This document shows positions 22,954 through 34,567 of a DNA stretch of 64,000 nucleotides, in pieces; position 1 is the first letter of the stretch; each line of letters starts with the position of its first letter. The stretch is from Triglochin maritima (lineage: Eukaryota > Streptophyta > Magnoliopsida > Alismatales > Juncaginaceae). The DNA is taken from positions 15,230,501-15,294,500 of the forward strand of contig OY821787.1 in the NCBI GenBank assembly GCA_963682175.1. Reading direction: 5' to 3'. The notes beneath the pieces were generated by a model. The model had not been told where the DNA came from. It made no database searches and saw only the letters and a list, made by a program, of their open reading frames with translations. The position numbers were made by a program, and so were the translations under genes.

Positions 22954-24376
22954 TGTTTAATTGTTTAAACTACCGCAAGTGCACGACGTCGGTGAAGACG
23001 TGGCAAATACGGGTCGATCCACGGGGAGGAGAGTCCACTCTAGTTTTTCAGAAATCAAGTGGCAACAAAAAGGGAGAAGAGTTTGTGTATGCTAATCTAT
23101 GATACACTAAACTAATAAGAAGAAAAATGCAAAGTAAAGCAACTAACGATTACTTCGTATCAAAACTAACAGAATGTAAAACTTAGCTGGAATCAAGAAT
23201 AGAAAGACCCTAGGGGTGGAGTGTGTGCACACATGTAAAAAGATGGTGAAGAATGCATTCTATAGGCACAAATGTAGGAAGTTTTTTCATGCATAGGATG
23301 TGTCTAAAGGTTATGGCAAAACCTATCAATCCATTCGCTAACCTAGTTGATTAACATTCATATACACAAACTGGTTATTTCAGAACCTAAACAATCATGG
23401 AAGGTGTCTAAGATGTGTGGCAAAACACATTGAATGTAGTATTATACTCTAACAAGCAAGCATACATTCACACTTATCAACACAATCAAAATATAAAGCA
23501 TTCATATCGATTCTTTAATGCATGTATGAACATCATCTCCACCCCAAAGGGGGATCTACTCACTACACATTATTCTAACAATTAAACTAAAGAAGAAATG
23601 AAACATTCTAACTACTTTAGCCTACAATCAAAGAAATAAAACTAAGCTCAGTATGCATAAAGAAACAACATAAGAACAAAACAATGGAAAAATTATTTTA
23701 TTAAATGACTCACATCACTAGCAGCATTCTTCTCCACCATGAGATTTTGCTCCAAACATTACTCCAAGTAGAGAGAATGCCACCAAGCAATGGGTGAATG
23801 CAATAGAAGGTGAAGAGTTCTATTTATAGCCATAGAAAAAGGTAATCCGGGACAATCCCCCGGTATGGGACTAAACAAATACAAGAAATAGACTAAATAC
23901 ACACTAATACGCGACCCTACGAAATCTTGGCGGATCCACGTCAAAACAGACCGCCAATCAGCGGTCTTGGACCGCCAATCAGCGGTCTTGGACCGCCAAT
24001 TGGCGGTCTATATTGTTTGGATCCGGCCGGTGTTTCGTGTGGGCTTTTCTGGATGTCTTTGGTGGTCTTTGATGCATCTTCTTTGCTTGCTGGAGCTCCG
24101 ACCCGAATAGAATTGCCAAAATACTCCCCATGATGGTGTGAAGTATTTTTGTTTGCTCATTGGTCCTTCGATCTTACATTCAGGTCCTTCGATCTTGCAT
24201 CTTAGTCCTTGAGTCTCTCAACTCAGTCCTTTTTCATGCTTTTTGGTCCTTTTATGCCTTTTCTCTTCAAACCAATTTATTTCTGAAATTCAAACATAAA
24301 ACTCGTCACGTACCATTGTTTATTTGAAAGATAATGGATATAAGATACAAATATAAGCATGAAATGATGTCAATCA
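22954..24376 (-). mobile_element. Solo Athila-like LTR with 5-bp target duplication
   Basis: 1423 bp, + strand TGTTTAATTG to GATGTCAATCA. ATAAG flanks both sides (22949-22953 and 24377-24381), a clean target duplication. It splits the copia RNase H between AELTW.PSYKIL and PPTLYCDN. It carries three tandem dyads and a degenerate USE-like box. Confidence 0.95.
23949..24008. repeat. Three tandem 18-bp E2F-type dyads
   Basis: Copies at 23949-23966, 23970-23987 and 23991-24008, 21-bp period, separated by TTG. The last is the perfect palindrome GACCGCCAATTGGCGGTC. Both strands contain ATTGGCGG, which fits the E2F consensus WTTSSCSS, and CCAAT. Confidence 0.85.
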
Positions 24377-24381
24377 ATAAG

Positions 24382-25395
24382 AAAACACCAAGATCTTGTA
24401 GGATGGAGGACACCATGTCAGCTCAGCTGCATTGATTGCCATGGCACGGTACTCAACCTCCTCACTAGATAGGGATGACAACAGTTGCTTTTTAGACTTC
24501 CCTGATATGCAATTTGCAGCTAAGAAGACACAAAAACCAATGGTAGACCATCGACTGTCCTCACACCCAGCCCAATCACTATCTGAAAAAGATTGAAAGC
24601 TGAGGTTAGAATGTTTCAAAATGTGCATGCCACAATAGTCACGCACAAGTACTGTAGCGAGCCCACAATACGTCTGGAGAGAGTGGGATCATGAAAGGGC
24701 TTATTATCCCTGATCTTTCTGAACTTGGTTGGCAAAGGAGTCTTTGCATATTTGAAGCTAGTCATACCTGTTTTTGACAAGATACTAGCAACATATCTTG
24801 GCTCTGAGAGAAACAACTCTTTGTTGGTTCTATTAATCTCCACACCCAAAAAATGATGTAATAGAACCAAATCCGTTTTAGAGAATTCCAATGCAAGATC
24901 ATCAATGAGGTCATTGACAGCCTTAGGATTTGATCCAGTGATAACAATGTCATCCACATATACTAAAAAATAAGGGACTATTAGAGTGAGAAACAAAGAG
25001 AGAGAGAGAGAGAGTTGTCAGAGGCACTAGCAGTGAAGCCTTTAGAGAGAATAAATGAAGCAAATCTATCATTCCAAGCACTATGTGATTGTTTAAGTTC
25101 CATGCAGATCCTTAGTTAACTTGCAAACATGATGGGGTTGAACAAAGTCAACAAAGCCAAGAATTTGTGTCATGTATATATCTTCAGTAATATTTCCATG
25201 TCAGAAGGCATTCTTAACATCTACATACTTAATATCCCAGTTATGAGTAGTAGCAAGGCTAAGAACAATTCTTACAGTGCTGAATTTAACTACTGGAGAA
25301 AAGGTTTCAATGAAATCAATACCTTTTACCTGTTTGTACCCTTTAGCCACCAACATGGCTTTAAGCTTTTAAAATTCCATCAGCATGATGTTTGA
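24382..25395 (-). pseudogene. Copia reverse transcriptase and RNase H N-terminus
   Basis: Reverse strand from 25395: [47 protein letters not shown], then YVDDIVITG (catalytic YVDD intact, about 24960-24935), LHHFLGVEI, RRIVGSLQYL. RNase H follows with DSDWAGCEDSR and SSLSSEEVEYRAM. Frameshifts and a (GA)n run near 25000 break it. The family enzyme copies element RNA; this copy is dead. Confidence 0.85.
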
Positions 25396-26379
25396 CTCTA
25401 AATGTTAAATCCTAAACCCTACTTAAGGGACTAATCATTAATTAAGAACTAATTATGCTTTCGATGGGTTTTAGTTTAATGGATTGGTTTGGATTTTGGA
25501 AGATAAGATTTTGGCTAAAGTTGTTTTGATGGTTATGTTTTGGCTTGGAGAGAAACGTGACGTCATGGGTAGAAGGATGAGGTGTTGGTGTAGAATTGGA
25601 AGATGTGGAGGTGGTAAGTTAAAAGGTGAGTATATATAGTGAGATGGGGTAAAACGTGAGGCATGTTTTGTTTCAACATGAAGAAAGAGATTGAGTGAGT
25701 CGTGAGAGAGAAGGTGCATGGTGAAGAGACGAAGAAGAGGTTGGGTGAAGGAGGTGAGGTTTTTCTGGTGCAAGAGATATAAAGGAAATTGATGTGGTTT
25801 GTATATGGTTTGTGGAAATCTTGTGGTTGTGAGACATGCAAGTACCGATTCGTTATTCTTCAGTTTCATGTCATGTATGTCTCTCTTCATATTCATAGTG
25901 GAATGCATATTGAGTATCGATATTGAATTTATTGATATGCATATGATTGCATGGTGGTGTTATGACCGACATGTTTTATGGTTGTGTATGTCTTTGACTG
26001 AGCCACTTAGCAAAGAGCTACCTAGCAGGCAGTGTGGAGCCACCCGAGAGAGGAAAGGGCTACCTGTCGTTAGTGTGGAACTACCAAGTGTGCATCTAAC
26101 TGATTGATAGATTCAGAAACACAAGATGTGGTCGAAACCGAATGGGGGTTCCAGATTGTTATGCATGCATATTGTTTGTGATATATGTCTCTTGATTGTG
26201 CTCATTAACTAAATATCTTATTCTGTATTTTCCACATGATTATGATTCTAGTTGATTGATGCTTGGCACTTGCGGGCTGTCACATGGATTGAATAATCAG
26301 AGTGCGCATCGATTAGGATCGTATTAATGCACCAGGTTGGGGTGGGTAGGCATTTTCTGAGTTCGGGACTTTACCCTGA
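25396..26379 (+). mobile_element. LTR-like insertion in the copia RT
   Basis: Non-copia sequence sits between VFRVK (about 26390) and HHADG (about 25395). It opens near TGTTAAATCC (25402), a start like that of chromovirus LTRs (compare TGTGAGATCC at 50439). It contains irregular AGAGCTACCTAGC/GGAGCCACC repeats (26000-26080). Clear ends are not visible: GACTCTA on the left and GACTTTA on the right could be a decayed duplication. The antisense ORFs here are chance. Confidence 0.5.
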
Positions 26380-27144
26380 ACACCCACTTGATCTAATGGT
26401 GTGCATCCCTGCCCTTCTAGGAACCAGAGCCTTGGTATTAATATCAGCTAAAACTTGCATTTCTTCTTTCATGGCTTTAAACTAGCCTGGATGATTATGT
26501 GCTTATTTTACAGTCTTAGGTTCCTGAGGGAGAGGACAAAAATGTTGGAATAAAGCCTAGTTAGGGTTGGGTTTCACAGTTCCCAGCTATTTCTAATAGT
26601 CAGTCTGTGTCCAACAGTTAAAGCATCAGATGATATGCAAGTAGCAAAGGGTTCGACATGAGTAATCCAACATTGTTGGGCTCATTTTCATCCTTCTGAC
26701 CTTCATCCTTTGAGTTGTTGCTTGAATCTGATTCGTAGGTGGTAGATACAAAGTGATCATTATTAGGTAAGGAAATTGAACCTCAACATCCTCAGTAGAA
26801 ATATTAGTTTTGTCTAACTCCTCAAATAAAACTTCATCAGAGTATTACTCCGCTTCACCTGAATGATCTAGAGAATTATTGACCACATTGTCATTCAAAG
26901 CATTGGAATCCTCGTTTGGGTTTGACTCCTTAGATGAATCATCACGAGGGTCTTCTTCCTCGTAACTAAAAGAGACATGAATAATATTGTCCACTTTAGT
27001 GTGAGTAAGGGAATACCTATCAGACATGGTCTCATACACATTGGGCAAAGTAATGGGATATGTAGGTGATAAGATTTTGTCCAAGTTATCCTTAAGATTG
27101 GTAGACTTGGTTTGCTCTAACCCTTTAGTATAGGTGGTGGCAAC
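26380..27144 (-). pseudogene. Copia pol linker between integrase and RT
   Basis: The reverse strand carries an acidic, low-conservation stretch (EEEDPRDDSSKESNPNEDSN) and then KAMKEEMQVLADIN..LVPRRAGMHTI, the usual entry to copia RT. TGACCAC-type linkers like this vary greatly between families. Confidence 0.7.
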
Positions 27145-28126
27145 TAAGGGTGTCAATGGATGTCCAAATATCCAAAATTCAAAAATATCCCGAAAAAGAC
27201 TTTCAGCAAAACCGTATATGTATCAGAGTTTGAATATTCACAAATTCACAAAGAAAATATGGATAGTGGTGTATCCGAGTTTGAATATCCACAAATTCAC
27301 GAAGCAAATATGGATATTGGTGTATCTGATTCGAATAATATCCACTCTGAGATGAATATCCAAATTACAAAATTAGTATTCTTATTTATATTCGTACAAC
27401 ATCTACTTGTGTACTTAAATATTATATAATATAATAATTATAGTTATATGTGTGTGCCAAAATTAAAATAACCATTCAAGTTGTCAACCTATATCTGCAA
27501 GTTTTTGTATCGTGACAATTATTTATTTCTTAATGTACCATATGTACAATCATCACCGATGGTTGAGTCGTTGGATGGCTAAGTGTCTTTTCAATGTCGT
27601 CGGCTCAATGCCCCATGCTGATTTTAATGTTTTACATGTTCTGTTCAATTCTTGTCTATTTATTAATGTTGTTTTTGTATTTTGCTGATGTTATTTAGTC
27701 TCCCACATCGAAAAAGTTGGTTTCGTACCCCCATTTCATTCTGTAAAAGGGGTGTCCATGTACCTCATGAAGGCACCACATATGACATGACCTTGAATGG
27801 CAGAGGCTTCAGGAGAAGTGGTGGTTGGTTGACCCAATGGTGACTAGAATTGACTCACTTATTTGGGTCAGTGAGCTTAATTTAAAAAAATGGAGTTGTT
27901 TGTGTGCAAATCTGGAATAGGCTATATTCCAAATAAGTTGTCCGAGTTAAATTTATTTTGGATTTGGATAATATATGCATCTGTTCGTATCTGATGGATC
28001 AGAATACAGATTCTAAAAATAGAATCTGCTCGAATACGGATCCGGATTTGGATGTAAATAAAAAAAATCTGATACATATTCAGATATGAGTATATCAGAT
28101 CCGTATCCGATCTGTTGACACCCTTA
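27145..28126. mobile_element. hAT-type non-autonomous transposon, 982 bp
   Basis: Perfect 12-bp inverted repeats TAAGGGTGTCAA / TTGACACCCTTA. 8-bp target duplication GTGGCAAC (27137-27144) and GTGGTAAC (28127-28134), one mismatch. Subterminal GATATCCAAATATCC-like and GATCCGTATCCGATC repeats. No transposase ORF. An 8-bp duplication with these ends indicates hAT. Inserted in copia pol. Confidence 0.9.
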
Positions 28127-28405
28127 GTGGTAACAAGATCATCAATAAACAAATGGTTAAAAGTACAGATTGAGGAAAAATTGATAGCACAAGAGTAGGT
28201 TTTTTATAGGGAAACAACTTTTCATCAAAAATTACAATCTAGACATATAGATTTTATTTGTAACATGATTTAAGTATATATAACCTTTCTGTCTCAAGGT
28301 ATATGTTAGAAAAACACGTGGTAGAGACTTTCCAGAAAACTTGTTAGTTTTTGCATAGTCCTCAACACAAAGGAAACACGTGCAACCAAAATCCTTAAGG
28401 CAACT
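28127..28405 (-). pseudogene. Copia integrase C-terminal part
   Basis: Reverse strand: CLKDFGCTCFLCVEDYAKTN, then LPRVFLTYTLRQKGYIYL and NKIYMSRL. This is the conserved segment after the integrase core (LRVFGC..., VFLGY...KGY). It joins in frame to PDYS at 29932 once the intervening LTR and one CAACT copy are removed. Confidence 0.8.
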
Positions 28406-29926
28406 GATTAGTAGCATATCATACATTGCATTCATGCTATATATCCTTTATTTTACCCCATATTTGTGTTAATCGAGTGTTTATTCTATATGTTTCGAGT
28501 GCTAAGAGAAAGGAAGAGAAAATGACCTAAACTCAAGAAGAATGGACTGATTTGGAAGGTTCTGGACTTGTATGTAATGCCCAAGGACCTGATTGTAAGT
28601 CAGGAAGGACCAAAGTGGAAACCCAGAGGGACCTACGTGTAAACAAAAACATGTTGGTTGCAAAAGGCTGTAATCTCGTGAACCTGAGGAGTAAATGAAC
28701 AATTAAAACCAAACAGACTCGAACCAATAGCTCCGGGCGCACCCCACATGTTTATTATGTGAACTAAATCCATGGTAAAAATTTGGAGGCGATCAAACGA
28801 AATTGATCTGCCAGTGGCAGATTTTAATCCACCTCTAGTGGATCTGGTTAAGAGTTTGGCAGCCAGATTTCTCCAGTGAGTCGGGTTGTCAGGTTAGAGA
28901 AATATGCAACATCCAGATTGCGCCCAGATCCATCCAAACCCTCTAATCTTCTATAAATACACTTCTAATGCCTCCTTTCTTCTTCTCCCTCCCTCTCGTC
29001 AGGTTAGTTTCCTTTCTTGTTAGTAGAGTAGGTTTTATTTCTTGTTTATTAGAGTAGGGTTTAGTTTCTTAAGTAGTAGTGTAAAGGAGGAGAAGAGGAG
29101 CAACCTTGTAATCTTTCATTTTAATCTAGTTTTCTATATTTCCATTATGGTTTTGAGTTATTGTTTTTCTTTGGTTAATATGTTGAGTAGGGAGTAGTGT
29201 CCATCCCCATTGGGGGTGGAGAAGAAGCCGATGTGATTATGTGATGTATTAAGGGTGTGTTAATCCTAACCTTTGAGTCTCACATGAGTTCCTTAACCTT
29301 CTAATGAGATTTTCAATGTTATCTTTGATGTGCTAATGCTCTTAAGTGATACTTAGCACATGCTTAAATTAGTGGGCATATTTTATGGGGAATGAGGAGG
29401 TGAGGATAATGATGGAGTAGAAGAAGGAAACATGGCATGTGGGAGGGAGCATGTGCTCTTGTTGGTGTCAAGTTAATTAATGTCTTGTATGTTTTAATGA
29501 TTGTGTTAAATCTTATTTCATGTGGAGACATAGTGGGGTTTGGTCATTATGCATGAGCTCATTTTAGCCTCATTTCAATTATTGTGTTGTATGTTTTAGT
29601 GATAATGATTTCTCTTATTTCATGTGGAGGCAAAGTTGGATTTGGTTTTATGGATTTCATGTATTACATGTTGTGATGAGCACAAATGACACTCACATGT
29701 ACACATATTTTCATTTCCATGTTCTTTCTCCACCACCTGTGGGGCTTAGTTTTATTGTTTGTGTTCTGATTTAATACACATTGTAGTGTAATTCCAACCT
29801 CATTTCTCTCTTCTTTTCCCACTCGAGTGTAGTCGATTTCGACTCGCACGCGCTCCCTGTGGACTCGACCCGTACTTGCACCGCTTCATCGCGGCCATGC
29901 ACTTGCGGTATAATAACTGAATCAAT
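28406..29926 (+). mobile_element. Solo LTR, subfamily D, with CAACT duplication
   Basis: 1521 bp. CAACT occurs at 28401-28405 and 29927-29931, and the copia reading frame is continuous when one copy is removed (DYS-CLKDFG). Terminal bases may overlap the duplication (TGATTAG, AATCA). It contains two dyads at 28806-28843, TATA at 28952, and the U5 tail CCGCTTCATCGCGG. It is related to the reverse LTR at 48895-50425. Confidence 0.85.
28806..28843. repeat. Two dyads in LTR D U3
   Basis: ATCTGCCA-G-TGGCAGAT (28806-28822, 8-bp arms) and ATCCAC-CTCTA-GTGGAT (28827-28843). They lie about 110 bp before the TATA box. The reverse LTR at 50 kb has the matching ATCTGCCA-T-TGGCAGAT. Confidence 0.85.
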
Positions 29927-29931
29927 CAACT

Positions 29932-30676
29932 GTAGTCAGGAAGCCTAGAAAACAAAGTTAAATAGGGAATGTTTCCATTTGAATCAGGAATAATGTTCAA
30001 TAAAAATACGGCAATGTTAAACGCATCCACCCTAAAGCGTTTTGGAACTCCATTGTTAGCAATTAGCGTAAGTCCCATATGTGTAATGAGCCTGTGCCTC
30101 CTTTCCACAACCCCATTATGCGAAGTGGTATGTGGGCAGGATATCTGAACATGAACACCTTGAGATTGTAAATAATTCAAAATTTTATTTGAAGAAAACT
30201 CACCCCACAATCACTTTGAAGGACTTTAACTTAGCATCAAATTGCCTAAAGGCAAAGCTTTTAAAAATAATGTAGCATTGAAAATATTTAGATTTAACCT
30301 TCAAAGCAAATATCCAAGTGAATCTACCGAAGTCATCAACAAAGCAAGCACAATACTTATACTGACTTCTACTTATTACAGGAGATGGACCCCATAGGTT
30401 ACAGTGAATTTTATCAAAGAGATTAAGAGTCATATTCATATATTCAAATAAAGGAAGTTTAGCGAATTTTCCACCTTGGCAGGAGCTGCATACAGACAAG
30501 TTAGAAGAATTCAAAAAAGAGGAAATAAATGTGTTGCCATTCTCCTTGAGGAACTCCAGCACCTTGACACTGGGATTCCCCAGCCGACAATGGCAATTTT
30601 GTAAATCCACAATCTTTTGTCTATTAGAGAAGAACACTTTATGTAATTTATTAGGAAGTGAAAGATCTTGTTTCAA
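29932..30676 (-). pseudogene. Copia GAG-pre-integrase and integrase core
   Basis: Reverse strand: CHCRLGNPSVKVLEFLKENG and CSSCQGGKFAKLP (zinc-binding HHCC region, with the second His now Asn), then FDKIHCNLWGPSP (first catalytic Asp now Asn), FVDDFGRFTWIF, a stop near 30200 where the second Asp is expected, and HNGVVERRHRLI with the catalytic Glu. It would insert element DNA; two of three catalytic acids are gone. Cut at 29931 by LTR D. Confidence 0.85.
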
Positions 30677-31020
30677 ACCTCCAGTGGTCCCTATTACACT
30701 GAATTTTCTTTTTTTAAGATAAATTTGTTCATCAAAAATTAATTATCTATAGGGAAATCCTTAATAAACTTTTTAACAAACAAGATCATTTTAATCTTAG
30801 GAGCAAGAAGAACATCTCTAGGTAAGAATGAAACATTTTGGTGGTTAATTTTTGCAGTGTGATAGGAAGTACAGACCCGTCTTTAACCATTATCTTATTC
30901 AACCCCTTATAATGAGAGATGGATTGAAGTATACCTGGGTTATCTATGATGTGGGTTATGTTAACACCGCAGTCAACATCATACTATGTTACACTCATGG
31001 GATGACTGCAATAGAACAAG
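30677..31020 (-). pseudogene. Copia protease remnant
   Basis: Reverse strand: DCGVNITHIIDNPGIL (where DTGAS is expected), then GLNKIMVKDGSVLPIT, then FLPRDVLLAPKIK. The order protease, pre-integrase, integrase, linker, RT, RNase H down to 22530 shows one reverse-oriented copia pol. Upstream gag is absent; CACTA-like sequence begins near 31020. Confidence 0.7.
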
Positions 31021-31064
31021 GTTATTATGTTGGAATTTTTGACATATCACATCGGGTTGACCGA

Positions 31065-31570
31065 CCCTAGCTGACCAATGTGTGCAGGAGATGTGGTAAG
31101 GGAGGGGGATATCACGTCGGCCAATATGCCGACGTGGTATGTAGGTCAACCATGTCGGTATTTACCAATAACATTGACATAGTATTTACAACATACCACG
31201 TCGGCCACACTCAGACGACCGATGTCGATGTCCTATTATTAAAACAAGCAATTCGGAAAATAAAATCCAATAATAGGACATACCAGGTCAATTTGTTGGC
31301 AAGTGACCGACGTGTTCTGTAGACATACCTCGTCGGTTGAAACATAAGGATGACGTGGTCTGTCCTATTATTTAAAAAGAATTTTGAAAACAAATCAGAT
31401 AATAGAATATACCATGTTGGTTTGCTGGCAAACAACACTGACGTGGTATGACTTTTCTTGAATTTTTTTGTGAAAGTCGACGTCAATTTCAACGAAATAC
31501 CCGATGTGTTATGTCCTTTTTTGAATTTTTATTGTGAAATTCCACATCGGTTTCTACAAAATAACTGACG
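31065..31570. repeat. CACTA subterminal repeats
   Basis: Repeated ACCACGTCGG / CCGACGTGGTATG units in both orientations (for example 31110, 31130, 31195, 31305, 31435), usually separated by AT-rich spacers. Arrays of this kind near the ends bind CACTA transposase in known systems. Confidence 0.65.
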
Positions 31571-31579
31571 TGCTCTGTC

Positions 31580-32103
31580 TGGGGATGTAAATGGGTAGGA
31601 TTTTACCCGCAACCCGGCCCACCCCGCCCCGCCTAACACCGGTTGCGGACAAAAAAATGTTACCCGCCGCCCGCACAACCCGCATAATAAGTGGGGCGGG
31701 TTGCGGTTTTCTCACAACCCGCCCTGCATAACCCGCAATCCGCATAAGCTTTATTTTTTTTGATTTGTTTTGTATTTTTTTGTATTTAGTTTTGATTTTG
31801 TTCGTATTTAGCTTGATTTTTTTGTTTATAGCTTTAAAAACATACATTAATTGATTTTTTCCTTGATTTTTGTACTTAGCTTTGATTAAAATAGATAACG
31901 TTAAAGAAAATAAATTGATTTTTGTATTTAGCTTTAATAAAAGATTAAACCCGTCAAACCCGCCAACCCGCCCCACATAGCCTAGTCCATCCTTATGCGG
32001 GGCGGGTAGCAGATTTTTTTTGACCCCGCCCCGCCAACCCGCTTAACTTTGGTGGGGTGGGTAGCGGTGGGGCAAAAACCCGCCCCGCCCACTTACAGCC
32101 CTA
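31580..32103. mobile_element. hAT-type MITE, 524 bp
   Basis: Ends TGGGGATGTAAATGGG and CCCACTTACAGCCCTA are 16-bp inverted repeats with three mismatches. Duplication GCTCTGTC (31572-31579) and GCTATGTC (32104-32111), one mismatch. GC-rich subterminal CCCGCCCCGCC blocks are inverted at both ends and the middle is AT-rich. Inserted in the CACTA-like block. Confidence 0.9.
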
Positions 32104-33017
32104 GCTATGTCCTTAAATGATTTTTATTGGTTAATTCAGATTTATTTTTATTTTCACATATAAATCTTTGCAATTGAAACAAAAATGCACCATATAAATT
32201 TGCTTGCAATTGAAACAGACCTACACCGCAAACTTATGATTGTGTTCTACCCAATGTATATTCCAAAAATGTCTTATATATCTCACTTTACACTAGAATC
32301 CTTAAAATGTATATACAAAAATGTCACACATACACAAAAATATATATATATATATCCTATTACACATAATCTCAAAGTTTATAATATGAACATCCAACAC
32401 AAACATGCATACACTTGCAAAACAATTGAAGTTATAAGGTTGTTCAGGTGAATGTGGTGTTGTAAACTTTCTTTGTGGTGTAAACTACGTTAATGTTGTA
32501 CACTATGTTTGTGTTGTACACTATGTTTGTGTTGTACACTATGGTTCTTCAATTCAACTGTCTTTGAATATGAATTGTGTCTAAACTATGTTATTGTTGT
32601 ACGTACACTATACATTTCATACCAAAATTCTCAGTTAATAGGCTGAATGTGGCTGCAATGTCTCAGACTATCACTTCACTGTTTGGTTTGGTCTGAATGT
32701 CGGGTTGAAAATCCTACACATCAGCACCAATGATATATCATGTATATATTCATCTATTATAATAAAAGATTAAAGAGAACAACATCACCCAATAATCTTA
32801 CATTTCATCGATTAAGTTGCTAACATCATATCGATGATGACAAAAGAAGACCACTTCTCTCACGTAATGTCTATATCTTCCTGAGAAAATAGTTCGAGGA
32901 ATACTTTGAACGACTACAAAGTAAAAAAACCCATTTACTAACATATAAATTGTGCCACAAAATATATATAATGTAACATAAGATCAATATCAAAATTTAC
33001 CAATCTTAAATCTCCCA

Positions 33018-33490
33018 TTACACTCCCTTCTCAACAAGTTCTTCCATATACCTAATTATGTAGTAACCATATTCAAAAGTTCCAACTTGTTTTCGGTACT
33101 ACAATTAAGATGTCATATATATTTGGAAAATGATGAAATTAATGCAAAGTATAATGCATATTATCAAAACAAACATTACTGAATCATTTTACCTTCATTT
33201 CAACCCAATTTACTTTCTTTTTTTGTTGCAGGACTTCGACCACCCGACGAGATTTGAGAGACATCAAGAACCCTACCAAATTATGTAAAAGTTCGAAAAT
33301 GGATTCAAACATTCAATTACAACAAATTAACTTAGAATATGAAACAAATTATTCTAAATAACATACGTTTGAATAATGTGCGCTAAGCCTTCTTTGGGAT
33401 TTTTCGACACCATATGATCAAACCAATAGTTGTCCACGTAAACGGTTCTACCACAACTAACATCCAATGTTCTCTAAAATCCACGCATGT
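33018..33490 (-). pseudogene. ULP1-like (C48) peptidase remnant with introns
   Basis: Reverse strand: an exon with EHWMLVVVEP (33471-33442), matching the catalytic-His motif of ULP1-like proteases; an exon ending KKKVNWVEMK at a GTAAAA donor (33192); then, after an AG acceptor at about 33100, QVGTFEYGYYIIRYMEELVE. In CACTA-borne ULP1 genes the last motif is ECGYYVMRYM; here the catalytic Cys is Tyr. The family removes SUMO-type tags; this copy cannot be active. Stop at about 33018. Confidence 0.6.
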
Positions 33491-33699
33491 TAAATTACTT
33501 CATCAATTAGATTAGTGCTAATCTTCTTTATGATTCCCAAATGGAATATAATGAAATTTAAGGTATTATAAAATATAATGAGTTAGTTGCTTCTCCCAAT
33601 ATGGTACTAGAAAATAGGAAGCCATCCTTGATGCTTGCAATGCCTCCGCAGACTTTGTAGATATGTTGTCTTTACTTGGAGGTCCTCGTTTGATCCCTT

Positions 33700-34567
33700 A
33701 ACCTAATGAGTTGAATAATTCGTGTCTGTTAATATACAGAAGTTTTTTGTAGTCAATGACCCTTTAACTCATGTTGTGAGACATTAAGTGTACGAGTTTT
33801 GGTTTATGTGTAGATAAGAAATAAGTGGGTATGTGTTCTCTCTTCTCGCACGGGTCCTATCACTCGGGATATTAGGTCTGAGGGAACTTTGTGCCAGGTG
33901 CTTTCGAGTCATCTGACTTGGGATGCACCGACCGAGCTCTTATTACATAGGTTGTAGGGATTGCCCTATGTGAAAATATGGGGAAAGGTGTACGTGATAG
34001 TGTAAATCCTCACAAGAATGATGCATGAAACCTGACCCTGGGAGAATTACACACCAACTAGTAAAAAAAAAGAAAAGACAATGAAGAAGAAGAGAAGAAC
34101 AAAAAGAAGAAAAAACTGGAAATGCAAATAAGAACCTTAATGATCTTTACATTTTGTATCACATGACGATGTTAAGGTTGTCCATGTCTTTCACTTAAGT
34201 CATTAATTAACTTCCACGAATGATTCCCATGGCTAGGTGTGTGGACTGGATACATATATATGGATTTTGCCCGTAGGATTACCATGTCCTATGATCGACA
34301 AAAATGAGTCCATCGAGTTGAGTTTCTAGATTGAATAATGCAACAATGTTCGGATTTTGTGGATATATCCGCTGAAAACCCCAAGGAGACAACACTCCTC
34401 CTCCTTGGCGACAAGGGGTTTAACGGCTTGTTGCACGTGCTAAGTGTAACCGTGATTCCTACGAAAGTGAGTTATGATTTCCCTGTGTTTTCGTATGTTT
34501 TTCCTTTCTTTCATTTTCTCTTTCTTTGTTTTGCTCGGGACTAGCAAAAGGTTAGTGTGAGGGTATT
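33700..34567 (+). other. 3' region of Athila-like element C, 5'-truncated
   Basis: Starts abruptly in sequence that matches 20345 onward (TGAGT..AATAATTCGTGTC). It has a purine run at 34062-34115 and a TAGTGTGAGGGTATT stretch just before the LTR, the position of a polypurine tract. No ORF with support. Confidence 0.65.

Larger units (their letters stand above)
31021..33699. mobile_element. CACTA-like element, left block
   Basis: Subterminal repeats at 31065-31570, an hAT MITE insertion, AT-rich sequence and reverse-strand ULP1-like exons. The motif TTGTTGGCAAG..CCGACGTG recurs at about 47205, beyond the Athila-like nest, so both blocks may be one element split by insertions. No CACTA terminus could be fixed at about 31020. 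From 32112 to 33000 I see no coding sequence, only a short TGTTGTACACTATGTT repeat (32490-32545). Confidence 0.55.

Noticed and set aside
25471..26107. ORFs of 92-145 codons in the insert at 25.4-26.4 kb
   Set aside because: They overlap on both strands, have biased low-complexity composition and show no domain; the region looks like LTR.
27690..27760. TCTCCCACATCG inside the hAT element as an snRNA gene promoter
   Set aside because: No TATA box at the expected distance and no snRNA sequence downstream; isolated match.
30840..30870. CACTGCAAAAA on the reverse strand as a CACTA terminus
   Set aside because: The sequence lies inside copia protease coding that reads through on both sides.
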